Below, one piece after another: positions 52,566 to 63,168 of a stretch of DNA of 64,000 nucleotides (the first letter of the stretch is position 1; each line of letters opens with the position of its first letter). Below the pieces are notes generated by a model, which saw only the letters and a program-made list of their open reading frames with translations, was not told the DNA's origin and searched no databases. The position numbers were made by a program, and so were the translations under genes. Origin of the DNA: JAHEME01 sp034435035 (GTDB lineage: Bacteria; Chloroflexota; Anaerolineae; Aggregatilineales; UBA3940); assembly GCA_034435035.1 (NCBI GenBank), contig DAOTXW010000025.1, positions 10,284 through 74,283 of the forward strand, in the 5' to 3' direction.

Positions 52566-54407
52566 ATGAAACAATCCTACACCGCCACGCTGATCGCCGG
52601 GCTGGCCGCCCTCCTGGTGGGCTGCGCCGCCGGGTCGCAGTCCGCCGGGCCGGGCAGCCCGACCCTCACCCCCTACGTGCTGGTGATCACCGCCACGCCG
52701 CCGGGGAACGATCCGCTCCCGCCGGGGCCGACCGACCCGCCGGCTCCGGTCGATCCGGCGGCAGCCGCCAGCCCGCCGCCGTCGGCCCTGCCCACCGATG
52801 CGCCCACGCCGGCCCCCACGCTCACCCCGCCGCCGACGCCCATCCCCGGCCCCAATCTGCTGGATAACCCCGGCTTCGAGGAGGACGCCCGCGCCATCGA
52901 CGGTGACAGCGGCATCATGGTGGCCGCGGAGTGGAAGCCGTTCTACTGCGCCCAGCCGCAGACGGGCGCCTGCTACGCCTCCCGCGCCGGCGGCCAGCAG
53001 GGCAACCCGGAGACCCTGCGGATGGTGCGGCCCGGCTTCGGCCTGACCCGCGAGCCGGGCCGGGTGTACGCCGGGGGCGCCGCGCAGGCGTGGTCGTGCG
53101 GCTCGGCGGTGTGCCGCGGCGGGGTCTACCAGACCTTCCGCACGACGCCCGGCCAGGTCTGCGAGGCGGGCGTCCGGGTGCAGAGCTGGAGCAGCGGCGA
53201 CGATTCGGGCCGTTCTCAGCTCGTCACCGATGACGACCGCGCCAACGTCACCTGGTATCTGCGCGTCGATCCCGGCGGCGGCTCCGATCCGTGGGCCGGC
53301 AGCGTGCGCGTCAGCCGCCCGTTCACTTACGCCGATGGCATCTACGACGCCTATGCGCCGCTGCATATGACCTTCATCGCCGGGGGCGAGAAGGCTACCC
53401 TGTTCATCGAGAATACGCGCCTGTGGCCGCTGAAGCACAACGCCAGCTACGTGGATGAAGCCTACGTGCGCTGCGCCGACGCGCCCGCCCTGCCCGATCC
53501 CCGCGACCGCGTGCAGGTGGGCGAGTTCACGATCATCGACCGCGATTTCGACTGGCCGGATGACGAGCTGGGCGACTGGGTGCGCGTGGGCCAGGAGTGG
53601 TGGGCCTATTACGGCAGCCGCACCCGCGAGGGCGCGACGGCCATCTTCCGCGCCGTCAGCGCCGACGGGATCACCTGGCAGCACTTCGACGATCAGCCCG
53701 TGCTGCAGGTCGGCCCGCCCGGCAGCTGGGATGATGAGATGGTGCGCCAGCCCTCGGTCATCTACGATGCCGCGACGGGCATCTTCCACCTGTGGTACAA
53801 CGGCCGCCGGCAGGGCAGCGACCTGTACGGCTTCGGCTTCGGCTACGCCACCAGCACGGACGGCCTGAAGTTCCACAAGCAGGGCGGCGGCCCGGTGATC
53901 ACCCCCGGCCCCGCCGGATCGTGGTACGAGGAGCGCATCGACGGCGCGGAGGTCGTGCGCATCGGGGATCGCTACCGGCTTTACCACAGCGGATCGCAGC
54001 TCCAGCCCGACCTGATCCGGCAGATCGGCTGCCACTTCAGCCTGGACGGCATCCACTGGGAGGGCTGCGAGGTCAACCCGGTGCTCTCGCCGCGGCCCGA
54101 TCTGCAGCCGTTCGAGGGGCTGGAGCTGGAGAACCCGCGCATCCTGGAGCACAACGGCGTCTACCTGATGGCCTACACGGGCTTCCTGGGGCCTCAGGGC
54201 AACCGCTGGGGGCTGGGGCTGGCCGCCTCGCTGGACGGGCTGTACTGGCGGCGGCTGGCCGGCCCGCTGATCCCGCTGGAGCGCGGCGTCTCGACCTCCG
54301 ACCCGGTGCTGTTCTACGACGAAGCCCGCGGCGAGCTGCGGCTGTACTTCCACCAGACCGAGGGGCCGGCCCGGCTGGCTGTGGCGCCGATCACGTTCCT
54401 TCCGTGA
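52566..54407 (+). CDS. GH43/GH32-like propeller lipoprotein
   Basis: A 613-residue lipoprotein with lipobox LLVGC (Cys20) and a Pro/Thr linker to about 95. An N-terminal carbohydrate-binding-like sandwich (NLLDNPGFEEDA to about 305) is followed by a five-bladed-propeller region. Its pattern is GITWQHFDDQPVLQ, RQPSVIYDAATGIFHLWYNG and GVYLMAYTGFLG, as in GH43/GH32-family and GH130-like proteins. Catalytic acids are plausible but not assigned. Four or more Cys residues suggest disulfides. Translation is probably leaderless. It ends 12 bp before the convergent GT-C gene. Confidence 0.7.
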   Translation: MKQSYTATLIAGLAALLVGCAAGSQSAGPGSPTLTPYVLVITATPPGNDPLPPGPTDPPAPVDPAAAASPPPSALPTDAPTPAPTLTPPPTPIPGPNLLDNPGFEEDARAIDGDSGIMVAAEWKPFYCAQPQTGACYASRAGGQQGNPETLRMVRPGFGLTREPGRVYAGGAAQAWSCGSAVCRGGVYQTFRTTPGQVCEAGVRVQSWSSGDDSGRSQLVTDDDRANVTWYLRVDPGGGSDPWAGSVRVSRPFTYADGIYDAYAPLHMTFIAGGEKATLFIENTRLWPLKHNASYVDEAYVRCADAPALPDPRDRVQVGEFTIIDRDFDWPDDELGDWVRVGQEWWAYYGSRTREGATAIFRAVSADGITWQHFDDQPVLQVGPPGSWDDEMVRQPSVIYDAATGIFHLWYNGRRQGSDLYGFGFGYATSTDGLKFHKQGGGPVITPGPAGSWYEERIDGAEVVRIGDRYRLYHSGSQLQPDLIRQIGCHFSLDGIHWEGCEVNPVLSPRPDLQPFEGLELENPRILEHNGVYLMAYTGFLGPQGNRWGLGLAASLDGLYWRRLAGPLIPLERGVSTSDPVLFYDEARGELRLYFHQTEGPARLAVAPITFLP

Positions 54408-54419
54408 CGCGCCGCCGGC

Positions 54420-56456
54420 CTACGGCGGGGTGATCGCCACCGGCTCCAGCAGCAGGCGGTCGCCGGAGGCCGTCCCATCCGTGACCGGGAAGCGCGTGCC
54501 GTCCGCCTGCGAATACAGCCCGATCTCCACATGGTACAGCCCCGGCGGCAGGTCGGGCAGGGCCACGTCGTGCAGCTGCACGAACACATCGCCGCGCCGC
54601 CAGGTCGAGGCGGGCACGGCCAGGAAGTCCCGCCCGGCCGCCAGGTTGCCCTGCGCGTCCAGCACATGCGCGAACAGCGCCCACGGCTCCGGCGCGGCCA
54701 CATCGCGCAGCACCCGGAAGTGCAGGGCCAGCGGCAGCCACGTCCCTGCCGGGTTCCGGCGCGGCGACTCGTAGCCGACCAGCTCCAGGGCATCGCCGAA
54801 GCGCACCGGCAGCGCCAGCGGGGTGCGCACGCCGCCGGGATCGTCGGGCGGGAAGGCCAGCGCCTCGCTCACCCACACCCCCTGATCGGTGGGCGGGGGG
54901 AAGGCTGCGAAGAACGCCTCGCCCGCCGGGGCCTCGTAGAGCGTGAAGGCGGCGCCGCCGCCGGGCAGCCGGCCCTCAGACAGGCGGGGCAGCCGATCCA
55001 GATAATCGCGCTGCAGCCGCGCCTGCGGGATCGGCTCGGCGGTGATGAAGATCCAGGCCGGCCCACTGCCCGCCGGGACGGCGATCGCGTTCAGCCCATC
55101 GAACCAGGCGATGTCCGCCGCGCCATGCGGCGTGTAATCAAAGATGAAGGGGTCGAGATGATTCGGTTCGCTGGTGGAGAGCGCAGCCCGGCCGCCGGGG
55201 GGCGGATGCGCCTGCAGGTAGGCCGCCGCTGCCGCCAGATCGGCGCGATAAGCGCGCTGCACCTCCGGATGGCGGGCCCACACCCCGAAGTAGTCGCGGG
55301 CGGTGAAGGCGGCGGTCAGCGCCAGCAGCGCGGCGATGAGCGCCGGCAGCCAGCGCCGGGACGCGGGCAGCCGGGCCTCCAGGATCGCCCGCGCCCGCTC
55401 CAGGCCCAGCCCCAGCGCTGCGAAAGTCGCCGGCAGGGCCGCGCTGGCCCGCAGGAACGCCGGCGGCGAATCGGTGAGGGCGCTGGGCAGGACGCCGGCC
55501 AGCAGCAGGGCGATCAGCAGCAGACCCGCCAGCCCGCGCTGGCCGGGCCGGGCCGCCATCACCAGCGCCGCCGCGACTCCGGCGACGAAGAACACGGCCA
55601 GCGCCGGCCCGAACACGGGCCGCCCGGCCACGTTGTAGCGCCACAGCGGATCGCCGGCAGCGAACCACAGGCCCAGCGTCCGCGTCAGCCCGTTCAGCAG
55701 CGGGCCGGGATCGCCCGCCCGCAGCGCCGCGATCGGGAGGGCGGTCTGCTGCACCCGCAGATAGCCGCCCGCCGCCGCCACCGCTGCTGCCAGCGGCGCC
55801 GCGGTGATCGCCGCGGCCAGCCACAGCGCAAGCTGCCCCCGGGCCGCCCCGGCCAGTGCCTCGCGGCGCCAGAGCGCCAGGCCGAGGGTGAAAACCAGCA
55901 GACCCAGCGGCACGGCCAGCCCCGCTGCGTAGGTGTACAGCGCCAGCCCGGCGGCCAGCCCGGCCAGCGCGTAGGCCCTGATCTGACCGCGGCGCAGCGC
56001 GCGGACGGTCAGCCAGGCGGCCAGCCCGGCCAGCGGCGGCAGGCTGGCGGCCCGCAGCCCGGCCCGGCTCAGCCACACCGGCCAGAACGTCACCGCCATG
56101 AAGGCCGCGGCCAGCAGCGCCGCCCGCCGCCCGAAGGCCAGCGCCGTGAAGCGGGTGGTCAGCGCGATCGCCAGCAGGCCGCAGCCCACGGATGTCAGCC
56201 GGATGCCGAGCGCGTTGTCGCCGACCAGGCCCGTGCTGATCGCCATCAGGGTGATGTACAGCGGCTCGTTGCCCGCATTGGAGGGGAACCACAGCGCAGG
56301 ATGCCCCATGCGCACCGTGAAGGCATCGTGCGCATGGAACACCTCATCATGCTGCAGGCCGGGCGGAACCCCCGTCAGGTCGCAGATCCGAAAAGCCGCC
56401 GCTGCCAGCAGCACCAGCGCCAGCAGCAGCGGGGCAGGAAAGGATCGGCGAGTCAT
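54420..56456 (-). CDS. GT-C (GT39/ArnT-like) membrane glycosyltransferase, second copy
   Basis: A 678-residue membrane protein with about 11 helices. The first loop has PPGLQHDEVFHAHDAF, the His-Asp-Glu acidic motif of GT-C polyprenyl-phosphate-sugar transferases. The C-terminal extracytoplasmic region ends in a beta-sandwich (GTWLPLALHFRVLRD, LPPGLYHVEIGLYSQADG). Same plan as the protein at 25723. It follows rsbV by 18 bp, so it appears to be in the rsbW-rsbV operon, an odd partnership. Acceptor unknown. Confidence 0.75.
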   Translation of the reverse strand: MTRRSFPAPLLLALVLLAAAAFRICDLTGVPPGLQHDEVFHAHDAFTVRMGHPALWFPSNAGNEPLYITLMAISTGLVGDNALGIRLTSVGCGLLAIALTTRFTALAFGRRAALLAAAFMAVTFWPVWLSRAGLRAASLPPLAGLAAWLTVRALRRGQIRAYALAGLAAGLALYTYAAGLAVPLGLLVFTLGLALWRREALAGAARGQLALWLAAAITAAPLAAAVAAAGGYLRVQQTALPIAALRAGDPGPLLNGLTRTLGLWFAAGDPLWRYNVAGRPVFGPALAVFFVAGVAAALVMAARPGQRGLAGLLLIALLLAGVLPSALTDSPPAFLRASAALPATFAALGLGLERARAILEARLPASRRWLPALIAALLALTAAFTARDYFGVWARHPEVQRAYRADLAAAAAYLQAHPPPGGRAALSTSEPNHLDPFIFDYTPHGAADIAWFDGLNAIAVPAGSGPAWIFITAEPIPQARLQRDYLDRLPRLSEGRLPGGGAAFTLYEAPAGEAFFAAFPPPTDQGVWVSEALAFPPDDPGGVRTPLALPVRFGDALELVGYESPRRNPAGTWLPLALHFRVLRDVAAPEPWALFAHVLDAQGNLAAGRDFLAVPASTWRRGDVFVQLHDVALPDLPPGLYHVEIGLYSQADGTRFPVTDGTASGDRLLLEPVAITPP

Positions 56457-56474
56457 GCCGCCGGACGGCCTGCG

Positions 56475-56885
56475 CTAGAACGAATTGAGCGCGGCTGCCT
56501 GATCGGTATGCACCTGGATGTAGTCCTTGAAGCCCACACGCTCCAGCGCGCCGTCCACCGCGGGCTGCGGGCTGAGCAGCTTCAGGTGCGGCTGCATCCC
56601 GCTCTCGCGCGCGCTGTCGATCTCGCGCAGGGCGCCCCAGCCGGAATCCGGATCGGGGGCGGACGCGCCGGCCAGCACGCTGATGATCCCCTGCATGGCG
56701 ACCAGGCCGGCGCTGCTCATGAACCCCACCTGACTCAGGTCCAGCAGCACATCGCGGGTCCCCTGCGCGAACAATTCCTCCGTGCGGGTGATCAGAGCGC
56801 GGTAGTTGGACGCATCGATGTCCCCGACCACGCGCATGATCGTCACCGGCACCCGTGCCTGGGCCTGCTCGATGGCAATATCCAT
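56475..56885 (-). CDS. RsbV/SpoIIAA-type STAS anti-sigma factor antagonist
   Basis: A 136-residue STAS protein. The core strands PVTIMRVVGDIDASNY and DVLLDLSQVGFMSSAGLVAM carry the phosphorylatable Ser in MSSAGL. Residues about 80-105 form a loop insertion relative to SpoIIAA (GASAPDPDSGWGALREIDSA). In the partner switch, the RsbW-like kinase next door would phosphorylate that Ser. ATG at 56885 has GAGGAG; the ATG at 56906 would overlap the upstream reading region. It is followed 18 bp later by the GT-C gene. Confidence 0.88.
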   Translation of the reverse strand: MDIAIEQAQARVPVTIMRVVGDIDASNYRALITRTEELFAQGTRDVLLDLSQVGFMSSAGLVAMQGIISVLAGASAPDPDSGWGALREIDSARESGMQPHLKLLSPQPAVDGALERVGFKDYIQVHTDQAAALNSF

Positions 56886-56911
56886 CTCTATCTCTCCTCG
56901 GAACATCGTCT

Positions 56912-57328
56912 TCAGGTCAGACGACGCACCAGTGTCAGTTCGTTGCCGCCGTCCGGTCGTTCGCGGTGATAGATGTCCGTCATGATCTGACGCATCAGGT
57001 GGATGCCCATCCCGCCCAGCACGCGATCCTCCAGCGGCAGGTTGGTATCGGGCGGCGGCGCCGTGTTCGGATCGAACACCGGGGCACGGTCGCGCAGGAT
57101 GATCAGGATGGCATCCTCGACATGTGCCACCTCGATCTCAACCGGGCCGCCCCTGCCCCTGTATCCGTGCAGCATGATGTTGGTGGCGGCTTCATCCACT
57201 GCCAGCATCAGGTCATCGATCACATGCGTGTCAACGCCGATCTTGGCGGCAGCCTCGGCCACGACGCCGCGGATCACCGCCAGATTGTGCAGGTCGGCCT
57301 CTACACTGAGGGTCGCCAGCAGTGTCAT
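56912..57328 (-). CDS. RsbW/SpoIIAB-type anti-sigma serine kinase
   Basis: A 138-residue GHKL-fold (HATPase_c_2) kinase. The N box is DEAATNIMLHGY, the G1-type box is LRDRAPVFDP, and the G2 box is LGGMGIHLMRQIMTD. In family members it binds a sigma factor or phosphorylates an antagonist such as the next gene's product. No sigma factor is nearby, so the target may be another protein. I chose the ATG at 57328 with GGTGGAGG directly upstream; the longer frame is not family-like. Confidence 0.88.
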   Translation of the reverse strand: MTLLATLSVEADLHNLAVIRGVVAEAAAKIGVDTHVIDDLMLAVDEAATNIMLHGYRGRGGPVEIEVAHVEDAILIILRDRAPVFDPNTAPPPDTNLPLEDRVLGGMGIHLMRQIMTDIYHRERPDGGNELTLVRRLT

Positions 57329-57367
57329 CCTCCACCTCTCCCGGCCCTCACAGATCGAGACAATCCC

Positions 57368-57396
57368 AGTGTGGCCTTTTTTGAAGATTCTGGCAA
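57368..57396 (-). promoter_or_regulatory. Promoter of rsbW-rsbV-GT operon
   Basis: Minus-strand TTGCCA (57396-57391), 17-bp spacer, CACACT (57373-57368), about 40 bp before the rsbW ATG. Confidence 0.5.
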
Positions 57397-57466
57397 GAGC
57401 GACGAGGGTGTGATGCGGGGGGACAGCCTGCAACCGCCGTCCCCCCGGGCTGTCAGCGGCCGTGCG

Positions 57467-58684
57467 CTAAGGCTTACCGGTGCAGGCGCATTTTTCCCTG
57501 TCGAAGCCGGAAAAGCCCTGCCCGATGCAGGTGCGCTCATCCAGCTGGCAGCGGTCGCCGCCGCCATCATCGCCGCCGTCATCGGAAGGTGGCTGGTAGT
57601 TCGGATCGCAGGTCTGCGCGTTCCAGCATACGGCGTTGAAGCAGGCCAGGCCCGCGCTGCACTGGCTGGAATCGCTGCACGGGGACCCGCACACGCCCAG
57701 ATCAGCGTCGGGCGGGCAGGCCGTACTGTTCTCGATCTTCGTGCCGTCGCTGCAGGTGTAGGTCGTGCCTTCGCATACGCACTCCGGCTGCTCTGGCTGG
57801 CCGGCGCAGGCGGTGTGGCCCGGGTACGAGGTGCCGTCGTCGCAGTACAGCGTATCGCCGTCGCACGAGCAGGCCGGCTCCTGCGGCTGGCCGGCGCAGG
57901 CGGTGTGGCCCGGGTACGAGGTGCCGTCGTCGCAGTACAGCGTATCGCCATCGCACGAGCAGGCCGGCTCCTGCGCGGGCTGGCACGATTCCGCCCAGCA
58001 CACAAACAGGTTGGAGGTGCCGCTGCCCCATTGCACGCACGACAGCCCCGGATCGCAGGCCGCGTTGGCCGGGTCGCAGGGCGTGCCGCAGGCGCCGCCG
58101 GTCGGCCCGCCGCAGGTGGCCACATCGGCATACTCGGTGCCATCATCGCAGTACAGGATGCCCTCATCGCATTCGCAGCTCTGGGTCGTCCCGCCCTGGC
58201 AGCCGGGGAAGGGTTCTTCCTCCGTGCCGTACTGCTCGCCGTCGTCGCAGTACAGGATGCCCTCGTCGCATTCGCAGGTGATGTCGGTCGAGCCGCCGCA
58301 GCCGATGTAGTCCGCGTAGGTCGTGCCGTTATCGCAGACCAGGTCCGTGCCCTGGCAGGCGCAGTCCTCCTCCGGCCAGTTGGCGCAGCCGGGGAAGCCC
58401 ACGGCGGTGAAGCCATCCTCGCAGAACAGGTCACCGCCGCCGCACTCGCAGGTCTTGCCCTCGCCGCCGGGCAGCGGGATGAAGTCGTCGATCCACGGGC
58501 CGATGTACGGCCCGACGAACTGGTTGATCGGGCCAAAGATCGTCCCCAGCGGGCCGCCCTGCGCGGCCAGCACCGGGGAGGCCGCGCAGGCGCAGATCGC
58601 CACCAGCAGCAGCCCCAGCACCAGCACAGGCAGCGAGCTTCTGCGCGGGGCCGCAGGCGCCCCTGAACCAGATGTATCTGACAT
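57467..58684 (-). CDS. Secreted cysteine-rich repeat protein
   Basis: A 405-residue secreted protein. A basic N-terminus and helix (18-40, ends near AAQ) act as a signal peptide. Then come about nine modules of 25-32 residues of the type CxCDxGxLYCDDGTxY...C, rich in Cys, Asp and Gly (for example CECDEGILYCDDG and CACQGTDLVCDNGTTY). Two related CNAVCW/CVQWG modules with SPCSDSSQCSAGLACF occur as in dickkopf-like bacterial repeats. Two consecutive modules are near-identical at DNA level (57795-57974). Regular disulfides or metal binding are likely; function unknown. RBS AAGGAGGAG is strong. Confidence 0.75.
   Translation of the reverse strand: MSDTSGSGAPAAPRRSSLPVLVLGLLLVAICACAASPVLAAQGGPLGTIFGPINQFVGPYIGPWIDDFIPLPGGEGKTCECGGGDLFCEDGFTAVGFPGCANWPEEDCACQGTDLVCDNGTTYADYIGCGGSTDITCECDEGILYCDDGEQYGTEEEPFPGCQGGTTQSCECDEGILYCDDGTEYADVATCGGPTGGACGTPCDPANAACDPGLSCVQWGSGTSNLFVCWAESCQPAQEPACSCDGDTLYCDDGTSYPGHTACAGQPQEPACSCDGDTLYCDDGTSYPGHTACAGQPEQPECVCEGTTYTCSDGTKIENSTACPPDADLGVCGSPCSDSSQCSAGLACFNAVCWNAQTCDPNYQPPSDDGGDDGGGDRCQLDERTCIGQGFSGFDREKCACTGKP
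57795..57974 (-). repeat. Tandem 90-bp duplication inside the Cys-rich gene
   Basis: Units 57795-57884 and 57885-57974 are 90 bp each and nearly identical. The only clear change is G at 57860 versus A at 57950. Each unit encodes 30 residues ending in the module PGHTACAGQP, so the duplication is in frame. Confidence 0.9.
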
Positions 58685-58701
58685 GATGCATGCTCCTCCT
58701 T

Positions 58702-58723
58702 GTTACATACCCGTTACATACCC
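58702..58723. promoter_or_regulatory. Two direct 11-bp repeats (GTTACATACCC)
   Basis: GTTACATACCC occurs at 58702-58712 and again at 58713-58723 without a gap, just upstream of the Cys-rich gene's Shine-Dalgarno and downstream of its -10 box. It could be an operator or a leader element. The function is inference. Confidence 0.4.
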
Positions 58724-58765
58724 CCCACCGGAGGCATCTCCCGACGCAGCGCGTCTACACCCGCA

Positions 58766-58771
58766 AGTATA
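58766..58771 (-). promoter_or_regulatory. -10 box of Cys-rich gene (TATACT)
   Basis: TATACT on the minus strand, about 80 bp before the ATG at 58684. It follows the convergent-side end of the kinase gene. Confidence 0.45.
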
Positions 58772-58805
58772 GAAGAATAGGATTCCCGCGCAAGGGGGGC
58801 GGGAG

Positions 58806-62237
<3,432 letters not shown>

Positions 62238-62264
62238 GCATTTCCCCCTTCCGATGGTGCCCTA

Positions 62265-62270
62265 AGTGTA
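62265..62270 (-). promoter_or_regulatory. -10 box of kinase gene (TACACT)
   Basis: TACACT on the minus strand, 28 bp before the kinase ATG at 62237. Confidence 0.4.
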
Positions 62271-62339
62271 CACGACTCCGCGCGGCAGGGTAAGTAGCAG
62301 GCAGCCGGCAGATGCCTCCCCGGCCCAGGCGGCGTGTGG

Positions 62340-62345
62340 TATACT
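62340..62345 (+). promoter_or_regulatory. Extended -10 of small RNA (TGgTATACT)
   Basis: TATACT with TG one base upstream. The predicted start at about 62352 is two bases before the RNA's 5' GGGGGTG. Confidence 0.55.
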
Positions 62346-62351
62346 CTCATC

Positions 62352-62525
62352 ACGGGGGTGAACCAGACTCGACGGGGTGTGCTGCCCGGCCAGTAGCGCG
62401 AAGGCGCATGCGAAAACGCGAAAACCGGGCGCAAGCGGCACACTGCGGACCGCAGGGCAGTACTGCGCACCTCCACCTGAACCCTATCCTGATGCAAAAC
62501 GCCCGCTGCGATGCGGGCGTTTGGG
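62352..62525 (+). ncRNA. tmRNA-like small RNA lacking a tag-ORF-sized insert
   Basis: A promoter-to-terminator unit of about 170 nt with no ORF. The ends match a tmRNA tRNA-like domain. GGGGGTG (62354-62360) pairs with CACCTCC (62468-62474), followed by ACCT. The D-domain wording GACTCGACGGGG follows the 5' arm. GGAC (62447-62450) precedes a 5-bp stem CGCAG/CTGCG with a 7-nt loop (62451-62467). A P2-like helix pairs GTGTGC (62377-62382) with GCACAC (62438-62443), and GCCCGG with CCGGGC. But only about 35 nt remain inside, far less than a tmRNA needs, and the loop GGCAGTA is not a T-loop. It could be a tmRNA relic, a tRNA-mimic RNA, or chance likeness. Confidence 0.5.
62497..62522. terminator. 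Bidirectional terminator between small RNA and YvlD gene
   Basis: Perfect 10-bp stem AAACGCCCGC / GCGGGCGTTT with a 6-nt loop. T-runs flank both sides, and it separates convergent transcripts. Confidence 0.85.
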
Positions 62526-62544
62526 TTCCGTGGCCGGTCGGCGA

Positions 62545-62943
62545 TCAGTCGTCGTCATCCTTCCGGCGGCGCTTGCCACCCAGCACGGCGCTCAGCACCG
62601 CGCTGACGATGCTCACCACCAGCGCGCCCCAGAAGGCCGGCCAGAAGCCATCCACCACGAAGCCGAAGCCGAACTGCTGCCCGATCCAGCCCGCCAGCGC
62701 GAACATGGCGGCGTTGATCAGCAGCGTGCCCAGCCCCAGCGTCAGGATGATCAGCGGGCAGGTCAGCAGGGTCAGGATCGGGCGGATGATGGCGTTGACC
62801 AGGCCGAAGATCAGCGCGATGATGGCGATGCCCACGAAGTCATCGCGCAGCGGGGTGATGCCCGGCACGAGCTGGATGGCCGCCCAGATGGCGGCGGCGT
62901 TGATCGCCCAGCGCAGGATCAGGGAATTGCTGTCGGAGTTCAT
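62545..62943 (-). CDS. YvlD-type phage-holin-like membrane protein
   Basis: A 132-residue membrane protein with four helices. The family hallmark ILTLLTCPLIILTLGLGTLL sits at about 65-85, followed by NAAMFALAGWI, as in YvlD / phage holin family 4-like proteins. The C-terminus is basic then acidic (KRRRKDDDD). These proteins occur widely in chromosomes and are not evidence of a prophage. ATG at 62943 has AAGGAG upstream; the frame further upstream is not conserved. It converges on the small RNA. Confidence 0.8.
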   Translation of the reverse strand: MNSDSNSLILRWAINAAAIWAAIQLVPGITPLRDDFVGIAIIALIFGLVNAIIRPILTLLTCPLIILTLGLGTLLINAAMFALAGWIGQQFGFGFVVDGFWPAFWGALVVSIVSAVLSAVLGGKRRRKDDDD

Positions 62944-63168
62944 CGGCGGCTCCTTTTGGAGTGACAACAGGCTGCTCGCCGATCTACTACGCAGCCGGCG
63001 GAGCCGGGTTGCGGAAGACCGATGCTGTGGCTTAACAGGATCTGCTGCCGGCATTGTTCAGCCGGGGATCGGCGGGCCGGGGTTGAGGGGGCTGGCCGGG
63101 CCTTCAGGGCAACAGGCTGCCCGGAGCGAACCCCGGACAGCCTGTGCAGCCCCGCGCCACAGAAGCCG

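Noticed and set aside
54531..56969. Long plus-strand open frame (about 812 codons)
   Set aside because: Antisense to the GT-C and rsbV genes; low-complexity Arg/Gln/Gly composition and no start signals.
62352..62525. Complete functional tmRNA
   Set aside because: The space inside the P2-like helix is about 35 nt, with no tag reading frame or pseudoknots; the T-loop is not conserved.
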